Of a DNA stretch of 11,190 bases, positions 6,159-11,190 are shown piece after piece. Positions within the stretch are counted from its first letter, which is position 1, and each line of letters begins with the position of its first letter. A program made the position numbers and the translations under genes. A model generated the notes under the pieces. The model worked only from the letters and a program-made list of their open reading frames with translations, ran no database searches and was not told the origin of the DNA. Source of the stretch: an uncultured Prevotella sp. GTDB taxonomy: Bacteria > Bacteroidota > Bacteroidia > Bacteroidales > Bacteroidaceae. Location: contig CAAFFL010000213.1 in the NCBI GenBank assembly GCA_900762125.1, forward strand, positions 1 through 11,190, in the 5' to 3' direction.

Positions 6159-6190
6159 GACGGGAGTCAGCAATGACTTCCGTCTTTTTT
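6159..6190 (+). terminator. Strong intrinsic terminator after the small gene
   Basis: GACGGGAGTCA (6159-6169), GCAA tetraloop, TGACTTCCGTC (6174-6184): an 11-bp stem with one G-T pair, followed directly by six T's. It separates the small gene from the rsmA promoter. Confidence 0.9.
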
Positions 6191-6202
6191 ATGCTTCAAA
6201 GT

Positions 6203-6233
6203 TTTGTATTATAGGATTTATTCGTTACCTTTG
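6203..6233 (+). promoter_or_regulatory. Promoter TTTG-N19-TACCTTTG for rsmA
   Basis: TTTG (6203-6206), 19 bases, TACCTTTG (6226-6233). The start of transcription is expected near 6239, about 14 bases before the ATG at 6253. This fixes the rsmA start, because the open frame extends further upstream only by reading through this promoter and the terminator before it. Confidence 0.88.
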
Positions 6234-6252
6234 CGAATATAAACGCAAAAGC

Positions 6253-7050
6253 ATGAAGCAAGTCAAGCCGAAGAAGAATCTGGGTCAGCACTTCCTGACC
6301 GACCTTAATATAGCCAAGCGTATCGCTGATACTGTTGACGCCTGCCCCGACATCCCCGTGTTGGAGATCGGGCCAGGCATGGGTGTGCTCACGCAGTACC
6401 TCGTGGAGAAGCCGCGGGAGGTGAAGGCCGTGGAGATCGACAGCGAGAGCGTGCGCTACCTGCACGAGCATTTCCCCAAGCTGCGCGACAACATCATTGG
6501 CGAGGACTTTCTCCGGATGGACCTTCAGAAAATCTTCGACGGCCGACCGTTTGTCCTCACGGGCAACTACCCCTACGACATCTCGTCGCAGATCTTCTTC
6601 AAAATGCTCGACTACAAGGACCTCATCCCTTGTTGTACGGGTATGATCCAACGGGAAGTGGCCCTGCGCATTGCCTCCGAGCCGGGTAACAAGGCCTACG
6701 GCATCCTCTCGGTGATGATTCAGGCGTGGTACGACACGGAGTACCTCTTCACCGTCGACGAGAATGTATTCAACCCGCCACCCAAGGTGAAGAGTGCCGT
6801 CATCCGCATGACGCGCAACGGTGTGACGGACCTCGGCTGTGACGAGGCGCTCTTCCGCCGGGTGGTGAAGGCTGTCTTCGGTCAGCGTCGCAAGATGCTC
6901 CGCGTCTCCCTCAAGCAACTGTTCACTCCTGAGACGATGCCCCCGCCCGAGTTCTTCGCTCAGGACATCATGACGCGGCGCCCCGAGCAGCTCTCTGTGG
7001 CCGAGTTCGTGGAACTGACGAATATGGTGGAGGCAATTCAAAAGTCATAA
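6253..7050 (+). CDS. rsmA: 16S rRNA dimethyladenosine transferase RsmA (KsgA)
   Basis: 265 residues, typical for KsgA. It dimethylates A1518 and A1519 in the 3' terminal helix of 16S rRNA, a late checkpoint of 30S assembly; loss gives kasugamycin resistance in many bacteria. Signatures: KKNLGQHFL (7-15), SAM motif I EIGPGMGVLT (38-47), the motif II acidic residue in AVEIDSE (59-65), the catalytic motif IV NYPYDISSQ (105-113; NLPY in many relatives) and FNPPPKVKSAV (173-183). The C-terminal small domain carries VFGQRRKMLRVSL (208-220). The frame is open from 6130, but a terminator and a consensus promoter lie inside that extension, and the family N-terminus begins with the lysine-rich stretch, so ATG 6253 is the start. 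It is followed by frr with its own promoter. Confidence 0.96.
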   Translation: MKQVKPKKNLGQHFLTDLNIAKRIADTVDACPDIPVLEIGPGMGVLTQYLVEKPREVKAVEIDSESVRYLHEHFPKLRDNIIGEDFLRMDLQKIFDGRPFVLTGNYPYDISSQIFFKMLDYKDLIPCCTGMIQREVALRIASEPGNKAYGILSVMIQAWYDTEYLFTVDENVFNPPPKVKSAVIRMTRNGVTDLGCDEALFRRVVKAVFGQRRKMLRVSLKQLFTPETMPPPEFFAQDIMTRRPEQLSVAEFVELTNMVEAIQKS

Positions 7051-7094
7051 TGAAATATTCATCATGATTTGTTTGCAGTTTTCTGCCTAAATCG

Positions 7095-7125
7095 TTGCAT
7101 CATTCGGAAAAACTCCTTAAATTTG
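7095..7125 (+). promoter_or_regulatory. Promoter TTG-N20-TAAATTTG for frr-rsgA
   Basis: TTG (7095-7097), 20 bases, TAAATTTG (7118-7125), in the 108-base gap after rsmA. Transcription would start near 7131, giving a leader of about 28 A-rich bases before the frr ATG. Confidence 0.75.
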
Positions 7126-7158
7126 TAGATTAGATAATAACTAAAACGATAAGACAAT

Positions 7159-7719
7159 ATGATTGACGTCAAGCAAACCCTCAAGGGTGCCGAGGAAAAG
7201 ATGAAGAAGGCATCCAAGTTTCTCGAGGACGAGCTCGCCCGCATTCGTGCCGGTCGTGCCAATACCGCCATCCTCGACAGTGTACGTGTGAATGCGTGGG
7301 GACAGATGATGCCGCTCAACCAGGTGGCCACCGTGCAGATTCCTGACGCCCGCACCATCACCGTCCGTCCCTTCGACCGCAAGCAGATCCGCGACATCGA
7401 GAAGGGCATCATGGACAGCGACGTCGGCATCACGCCGGAGAACAATGGCGAGATGGTTATCCTCCGCCTGCCGCAGCCCACGGAGGAGCGCCGTAAGGAG
7501 CTTGTCAAGCAGTGCAACAAGATCGGTGAGAAGACGAAGGTGGAGGTGCGCAACACCCGTGCCGACGTCAAGGACAAGCTGAAGAAGGCCATCAAGGACG
7601 GTCTCTCCGAGGATGTGGAGAAGGACGCTGAGGGCGACCTGCAGAAACTTCACGACAAATACATCAAGGAGATCGAAGCTACGCTGGCCAAGAAGCAGAA
7701 GGAAATCATGACCGTCTAG
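7159..7719 (+). CDS. frr: Ribosome recycling factor
   Basis: 186 residues, the family's standard length. With EF-G it splits post-termination ribosomes into subunits, freeing mRNA and tRNA. The sequence shows the N-terminal helix with LARIRAGRANTAIL (26-39), the beta-rich domain II including VQIPDARTITVRPFDR (about 59-73), ITPENNGEMVILRLP, and the C-terminal helices with ERRKELVKQ and VEVRNTRAD. Domain I is a three-helix bundle resembling a tRNA arm. Everything expected is present and nothing is odd. The rsgA start lies four bases past its stop, so translation of the two is probably coupled. Confidence 0.97.
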   Translation: MIDVKQTLKGAEEKMKKASKFLEDELARIRAGRANTAILDSVRVNAWGQMMPLNQVATVQIPDARTITVRPFDRKQIRDIEKGIMDSDVGITPENNGEMVILRLPQPTEERRKELVKQCNKIGEKTKVEVRNTRADVKDKLKKAIKDGLSEDVEKDAEGDLQKLHDKYIKEIEATLAKKQKEIMTV

Positions 7720-7723
7720 ACGC

Positions 7724-8656
7724 ATGCGTGGCACAGTAGTGAAGAACACCGGGTCGTGGTACACCGTCCTTACCGAGGACGGCCGCACCATCGAGAGTAA
7801 GATCAAGGGTAACTTCCGGCTTCGAGGTATCCGCAGCACAAACCCTGTTGCGGTAGGTGATCATGTGCATATCGAGATGAATCAGGAGGGCGCGGCGTTC
7901 ATCACCGAGATTGACGACCGTCGTAATTACATCATCCGCCGGTCGCAGAACCTCTCGAAGCAGAGTCACATCATCGCGGCGAATGTCGACCAGGCGTTCC
8001 TCGTCGTCACCGTCAGCCATCCTGAGACGTCGACGACGTTCATCGACCGCTTCCTCGCCTCGGCGGAAGCCTACTCTGTGCCCGTGGCGCTCATCTTCAA
8101 CAAGCACGACCTCCTTGATGCCGATGAGCGCCGCTATCAGGAGATGATGGTCACGCTCTATGAGACCATCGGCTATGAGTGCCGCACCGTCTGTGCCGCT
8201 ACCGGTGAGGGTGTCGAAGCCCTGCGGCCACTGCTGAAGGACAAGGTCACGCTCCTGAGCGGGAACAGTGGGGTGGGGAAGTCCACGCTGATCAACCTCC
8301 TCATCCCGGGCAGCAACCAGAAGGTGGCGGAGATCAGTGATGCCCACGACACGGGCATGCACACGACGACCTTCTCCGAGATGCTCGCCTTGCCGGGCGG
8401 TGGCTACCTCATCGACACGCCGGGCATCAAAGGCTTTGGCACATTCGACATGGAGCCGGAGGAGATCACGAGCTACTTCCGCGAGATCTTCCGTTTCTCT
8501 CGCGACTGCCGCTTCAGCAACTGCACACATACCCATGAGCCGGGTTGCGCTGTCATCCAGGCGGTGAAGGACCACTACATCGCTGAGTCGCGCTACCAGA
8601 GCTACCTCAGCATGTTGCAGGATAAGGACGAAGGAAAATACAGAGAGGCATACTAA
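7724..8656 (+). CDS. rsgA: Ribosome small subunit-dependent GTPase RsgA
   Basis: 310 residues, normal length. RsgA binds the 30S subunit late in assembly and hydrolyses GTP to check decoding-centre maturation. It has the circularly permuted GTPase order that defines the family: an N-terminal OB-fold (about 1-75), then G4 NKHD (126-129), G1 GNSGVGKS (180-187), the G2 threonines in GMHTTTF (211-217) and G3 DTPG (231-234). A C-terminal zinc knuckle follows, with ligands C262, C267, H269 and C275. The ATG is four bases after frr, with no Shine-Dalgarno, which suggests translational coupling. Pairing a recycling factor with a 30S assembly GTPase, directly after rsmA, gives a compact 30S quality-control cluster. 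Confidence 0.97.
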   Translation: MRGTVVKNTGSWYTVLTEDGRTIESKIKGNFRLRGIRSTNPVAVGDHVHIEMNQEGAAFITEIDDRRNYIIRRSQNLSKQSHIIAANVDQAFLVVTVSHPETSTTFIDRFLASAEAYSVPVALIFNKHDLLDADERRYQEMMVTLYETIGYECRTVCAATGEGVEALRPLLKDKVTLLSGNSGVGKSTLINLLIPGSNQKVAEISDAHDTGMHTTTFSEMLALPGGGYLIDTPGIKGFGTFDMEPEEITSYFREIFRFSRDCRFSNCTHTHEPGCAVIQAVKDHYIAESRYQSYLSMLQDKDEGKYREAY

Positions 8657-8701
8657 AAGTCCTAACCAAGCTTTCCCAAAGGGAAGGATGTTAATTACAA
8701 A

Positions 8702-8739
8702 AAGAGCCGTTCCTTGGTGTTACCCAGGAAACGGCTCTT
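8702..8739. terminator. Terminator hairpin between rsgA and the epimerase gene
   Basis: AAGAGCCGTT (8702-8711) pairs with AACGGCTCTT (8730-8739); an inner CCTTGG/CCCAGG stem with one mismatch closes a five-base loop. Five A's precede it on the plus strand, so it has a U-tract when read on the minus strand and best serves the convergent epimerase gene. It may stop rsgA transcripts too. A weaker TTCCC-AAA-GGGAA hairpin lies at 8673-8685, just after rsgA. Confidence 0.75.
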
Positions 8740-8763
8740 GTGCGTTCGCCGCAGCTTTTTGTG

Positions 8764-8819
8764 CTGTTCGCTGTTGGGTTGGTTTGGCTTATTAAGCCAA
8801 ACCGTCTAACAGCGAACAG
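8764..8819. repeat. Large two-part hairpin just after the epimerase stop
   Basis: CTGTTCGCTGTT (8764-8775) pairs perfectly with AACAGCGAACAG (8808-8819), and GGTTTGGCTT (8781-8790) pairs perfectly with AAGCCAAACC (8794-8803), with a three-base loop and a small internal loop. The total is 22 base pairs. It starts 12 bases after the epimerase stop codon in that gene's direction and has no U-tract immediately behind it. Confidence 0.8.
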
Positions 8820-8831
8820 CTGAATGGCGGA

Positions 8832-9701
8832 TTACCCAATCGTGATCGTGTACTCGCTCATGAAGCTTGATCCTGGCAGCAACTTGTTCATGAGGTACCG
8901 GTCCTTGAACTCCCCGTCGTACTCTGCCCAGTCGGCCAGGCCGTACCACGGCTCGATGCAGATGAACGGCGCATGCTTGCCGCAGGGACTCCACAGACCG
9001 ACGGCAGGCGTCTTCATGTCCACCGTCACAACGGGATCGCCGGCAGCATTGAGCAGCTCGATCTTCTTCAGCTGACTGTGGTCGATGATCAGTGCGTCGT
9101 CCTTGAAGCTGTCCTCGGTGAACGACCAGATGCCGTCCTCCGTCTCCACCACCTCATGACGTCCCTTGTCGATGCAACCACCGACATTGCCGAAGAGACG
9201 AATGGGCTCCTTGTTGTCCAGGCGCAGACGGCCGTGGATGGGGGCACCGGGCTGCAGGTCGGGAAGGTTGAAGGCGGGATGTCCACCCACCTGGAAGTAG
9301 ATGGGCTTGTCGTCGGTGTTCTCCACATGCCACACCACGTGGATGGTGTTGCCCTTCAGTTTATAGCTGACGGCGAGGTTGAAGTGGTAGGGATAGACCT
9401 TCATCGTCTCCGGGGAGTCGTGCAAGGCGAAGATGACCTGCTCCTTGCCGCGTGCGATGAGGTGGAAGTCGGTGTCGCGGGCGAAGCCGTGGCGCGAGAG
9501 ATGGTACTCCTTGCCACCAACACGATAGGTGTCCTTCCACAGTCCGCAGACGATGGGGAAGAGGATGGGCGAGTGGCGTGGCCAAAAGTCAGGGTCGGCC
9601 TGCCACAGGTACTCGTGTCCCGTCTGGTCCTTGATGCTCTGCAGTTCGGCTCCGTGGGCAGAGATCTCCACGGTGAGCTGTTCGTTTTTGATTTGTTCCA
9701 T
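8832..9701 (-). CDS. Aldose 1-epimerase family protein (LacX-like)
   Basis: 289 residues. Galactose mutarotase-like enzymes interconvert alpha and beta anomers of free sugars or sugar phosphates in the cytoplasm. Sequence landmarks: YLWQADPDFWPRHSPILFPIV (31-51), HGFARDTDF (71-79), GGHPAFNLP (139-147) and CIEPWYGLAD (248-257). The likely catalytic residues are H71, H141 and the general base E250, by analogy with GalM. YLWQADPDFW and CIEPWYGLAD place it in the LacX/YihR-like branch rather than classical GalM, so its exact sugar is unknown. The start is ATG 9701. Upstream on the minus strand are a -7 box (9741-9748) and nested inverted repeats that include the start codon region, suggesting structured-leader or promoter control. 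It runs convergent to rsgA with two hairpins between. Confidence 0.92.
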   Translation of the reverse strand: MEQIKNEQLTVEISAHGAELQSIKDQTGHEYLWQADPDFWPRHSPILFPIVCGLWKDTYRVGGKEYHLSRHGFARDTDFHLIARGKEQVIFALHDSPETMKVYPYHFNLAVSYKLKGNTIHVVWHVENTDDKPIYFQVGGHPAFNLPDLQPGAPIHGRLRLDNKEPIRLFGNVGGCIDKGRHEVVETEDGIWSFTEDSFKDDALIIDHSQLKKIELLNAAGDPVVTVDMKTPAVGLWSPCGKHAPFICIEPWYGLADWAEYDGEFKDRYLMNKLLPGSSFMSEYTITIG

Positions 9702-9738
9702 TGCTAATTATTCTGATTGTCGGTTATTAATAAACAAT

Positions 9739-9781
9739 GCCAAAGGTAGTGATTTTTGTTGAGACCATCACTACCCTTGGC
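9739..9781 (-). terminator. 15-bp hairpin upstream of the epimerase gene; terminator or attenuator
   Basis: GCCAA-A-GGTAGTGAT (9739-9753) pairs with ATCACTACC-C-TTGGC (9767-9781), with one A/C mismatch and a 13-base loop. On the minus strand it is followed by ATTGTTTATT, a weak U-rich tract, so it could terminate the small ORF transcript from 9897 or act as an attenuator. It also carries the epimerase -7 box. Confidence 0.65.
9741..9748 (-). promoter_or_regulatory. -7 element TACCTTTG upstream of the epimerase gene
   Basis: A perfect TAnnTTTG match, 39 bases before ATG 9701. No TTG lies at the usual 19-20 base distance. Because the box is one arm of a hairpin, its match could partly reflect that structure. 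Confidence 0.5.
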
Positions 9782-9801
9782 CAAATAATTAGCAATTTCT
9801 T

Positions 9802-9897
9802 CTATTTGAAGGCGTCGAGCGCCATGGTGGGCGTGCCATTGTTGAAGTGGGACCACAGGCAAAGAATACATATCAGACAGGCCATCAATTGTTTCAT
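9802..9897 (-). CDS. Possible small secreted or membrane protein, 31 residues
   Basis: ATG 9897 to TAG 9802. The product begins MKQLMACLICILCLWSHF: a lysine, then a cysteine-rich hydrophobic run (about residues 4-15), then a polar stretch ending in DAFK. It resembles a short signal anchor or signal peptide with almost no mature part. A -7 box TAACTTTG (9905-9912) ends seven bases before the ATG and a stable hairpin (9739-9781) lies 21-63 bases after the stop, so a short transcription unit or leader ORF ahead of the epimerase is plausible. Three cysteines lie in the hydrophobic run but none follows a clear lipobox. An overlapping TTG-started frame (9907 to 9704) is less convincing, having no hydrophobic start and reading through the hairpin. 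No family is recognised; the ORF could be chance. Confidence 0.4.
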   Translation of the reverse strand: MKQLMACLICILCLWSHFNNGTPTMALDAFK

Positions 9898-9904
9898 CAC
9901 TGTG

Positions 9905-9912
9905 CAAAGTTA
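9905..9912 (-). promoter_or_regulatory. -7 element TAACTTTG for the small ORF/epimerase region
   Basis: Matches TAnnTTTG on the minus strand, seven bases from the ATG at 9897. No TTG at the expected upstream spacing. It lies 43 bases from the opposing -7 box at 9956, making this a divergent promoter region. Confidence 0.45.
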
Positions 9913-9955
9913 ATAAATAATGTGGAAACAGATGAGATTATTCGCTAAATCTTCG

Positions 9956-9963
9956 TACCTTTG
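9956..9963 (+). promoter_or_regulatory. -7 element TACCTTTG for the AspT/YidE-type transporter gene
   Basis: A perfect -7 box 63 bases before ATG 10027; the -33 position has no clear TTG. The predicted leader of about 58 bases is A/T-rich with TTTTTTATATAA just before the start. The 325-base gap 9702-10026 therefore holds the epimerase control region, a possible small ORF and this promoter. Confidence 0.6.
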
Positions 9964-10026
9964 CAGTCTGAAAACAACATCGTAGTTGCGTCTTTTAGTA
10001 GGTATATACAAAGATTTTTTATATAA

Positions 10027-11190
10027 ATGGAAATTCTACAGAATCTGTTTGGCGGCTCTCCGGCTTATTGGGCTGGCGGTGTCTCCCATTCGCTCTTTAT
10101 TCTTTCATTGGTCATCTCCATTGGCCTCATTCTGGGTAATATCAAGGTCCACAAGGTATCCCTCGGCATGACATGGGTGCTCATCGTCGGACTCATCTTC
10201 GGTTATTTCAATCTGAACCTCGATCCACGTCTGCTCCATTTCCTTCAGGAGCTTGGACTGGTGTTCTTCGTCTATTCCATTGGTCTGCAGGTCGGCCCTA
10301 GTTTCTTCTCTTCATTTAAGAAAGGTGGGCTGAGCCTGAACATGCTCGTGCTCATCAGCATTGCCCTCTCCATTCTTGTCGTCATGGTCATCTTTGGCCT
10401 CAGTGACACGCCCTACACCGCTATGGCGGGAATCCTCGCCGGTGCCGTGACCAACACGCCCAGCCTTGGTGCTGCCCAGCAGAGCAACTTCTCTATGACG
10501 GGCGTCGACGCTCCGGAGATTGCTACGGGTTATGCCGTCGCCTACCCGCTGGGTGTCCTTGGCGTCATCGTCGCGTTCATCCTGCTGAAGTATATCCTTC
10601 GCATCAAGCCCACACGTGAAGAGGTCGAGGCCGAGCGTGGCGTGGGACAGTTGGAGCAGCTCACCGTGCGCACCATCACCCTCGAGGTGACCAACCAGCG
10701 CATCAATGGCAACACCGTCAAGCAGGTGCGCGACATCACCGGCCGGCGCTTCGTCATCTCCCGCATCATCAATGCTGATGGCGAGCAGAACGCGCAGGTG
10801 CACGGCATCACCGAGATCCATGTCGGTGACAAGGTGCTCGTCGTCGCCTCGCCGAAGGACATCGAGGCTATCACAGCGCTCATCGGCAAGGAGGTAGACA
10901 TGGACTGGACGCCCTACGAGAAGGAGTTCATCTCCCGCCGCGTTCTCGTCACGAAGCCCGACGTCAACGGCAAGACCCTCGACTCGCTGAACCTCTCGGG
11001 TAACTTCGGCGTCACCGTGACGCGTGTCAATCGTTCTGGTGTGGACCTCGTCGCCCATCCGTCGCTGCGCCTGCAGCTCGGCGACCGCCTCACCGTCGTC
11101 GGCTCGGAACTGGAGATTGGTCATGTGAGTAAGGTGCTCGGCAACTCTCTGCGCCGTCTGAACTATAAGATCGTCGGCTCCACGGAGCTG
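10027..11190 (+). CDS. AspT/YidE/YbjL-family putative transporter, 3' end outside window
   Basis: 388 codons are visible of a protein usually about 550 residues. The family is the aspartate:alanine antiporter-like secondary carriers, whose true substrates are mostly unknown. The N-terminal half shows membrane segments at about 21-38, 48-62, 76-90, 104-124, 132-150 and 168-190, with AGAVTNTPSLGAAQ (138-151), a family-typical conserved loop. Two regulator-of-K+-conductance C-terminal (TrkA_C) domains follow: about 210-288 (ITGRRFVISRI ... VGDKVLVVASPKD) and about 303-370 (LNLSGNFGVTVTRV ... LGDRLTVVGS). These often bind ligands or nucleotides and gate transport. The second membrane half should lie beyond the right edge. 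ATG 10027 is chosen because it follows the promoter at 9956 and gives the family N-terminus with an early hydrophobic helix. Confidence 0.92.
   Translation, partial: MEILQNLFGGSPAYWAGGVSHSLFILSLVISIGLILGNIKVHKVSLGMTWVLIVGLIFGYFNLNLDPRLLHFLQELGLVFFVYSIGLQVGPSFFSSFKKGGLSLNMLVLISIALSILVVMVIFGLSDTPYTAMAGILAGAVTNTPSLGAAQQSNFSMTGVDAPEIATGYAVAYPLGVLGVIVAFILLKYILRIKPTREEVEAERGVGQLEQLTVRTITLEVTNQRINGNTVKQVRDITGRRFVISRIINADGEQNAQVHGITEIHVGDKVLVVASPKDIEAITALIGKEVDMDWTPYEKEFISRRVLVTKPDVNGKTLDSLNLSGNFGVTVTRVNRSGVDLVAHPSLRLQLGDRLTVVGSELEIGHVSKVLGNSLRRLNYKIVGSTEL

Larger units (their letters stand above)
9701..9795. repeat. 12-bp inverted repeats flanking the epimerase promoter
   Basis: TTGCTAATTATT (9701-9712) and AATAATTAGCAA (9784-9795) are perfect inverted copies separated by 71 bases. 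The left copy overlaps the first base of the epimerase start codon. The enclosed segment holds the inner hairpin and the -7 box. The structure could be a leader RNA fold or, less likely, the ends of an invertible segment. Confidence 0.75.

Noticed and set aside
6130..6252. N-terminal extension of rsmA from 6130
   Set aside because: It contains an intrinsic terminator and the consensus rsmA promoter, and the family N-terminus begins at 6253.
9704..9907. 67-residue minus-strand ORF with TTG start
   Set aside because: It reads through the 15-bp hairpin and epimerase promoter, has no family features and a rare start codon; the shorter ORF at 9802-9897 is more protein-like.
10312..11124. 270-residue minus-strand ORF
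   Set aside because: Antisense shadow of the AspT/YidE transporter.

Overview
The window looks like chromosomal DNA of a member of the Bacteroidota, most likely Bacteroidales and Prevotella-like. Two lines of evidence support this. Promoters have the phylum-specific form (TTTG or TTG, 19-20 bases, then TAnnTTTG) and starts lack Shine-Dalgarno sequences. The gene content (DUF3822 next to rsmD, a short RecD-like helicase, the LPG-synthase-type membrane protein, a LacX-type epimerase and an AspT/YidE transporter) also fits that group. Coding DNA is GC-rich with strong codon bias, so many long antisense shadow ORFs appear; I did not annotate them. No tRNA, rRNA, CRISPR array, insertion sequence or phage gene is visible.

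Layout. (1) 1-1045, minus: 5' part of a RecD-like superfamily 1 helicase, interrupted in frame by a palindromic repeat near the left edge. (2) 1170-3051, plus: a probable operon of a membrane-anchored hypothetical gene (frameshifted here), a DUF3822 protein and the 16S rRNA methyltransferase rsmD. (3) 3092-3220: a two-way terminator and a second copy of the palindromic repeat, touching the stop of the next gene. (4) 3217-5752, minus: pepD dipeptidase and, upstream of it, a lysylphosphatidylglycerol-synthase-like membrane protein. (5) 5883-6190, plus: an isolated unit with a promoter, structured leader, 31-residue hydrophobic protein and strong terminator. (6) 6253-8656, plus: rsmA, frr and rsgA. 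(7) 8657-8831: two hairpins between convergent genes. (8) 8832-9897, minus: an aldose 1-epimerase-like gene preceded by nested inverted repeats and a possible second 31-residue protein. (9) 10027 to the right edge, plus: a partial AspT/YidE-family transporter.

The plus-strand housekeeping genes share a theme. RsmD and RsmA methylate 16S rRNA, RsgA is a late 30S assembly GTPase and Frr recycles ribosomes after termination. The remaining genes are metabolic or envelope functions and do not form an obvious single pathway with them.

The points most worth a second look are the in-frame palindromic element inside the helicase, comparable in concept to the Rickettsia palindromic elements; the free-standing 31-residue micro-protein transcription unit; the nested inverted repeats over the epimerase promoter and start codon; a frameshift in the gene at 1170-1654; and two promoters placed so close to start codons that the mRNAs should be nearly leaderless. 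I see no multi-gene defence or mobile system in this window.
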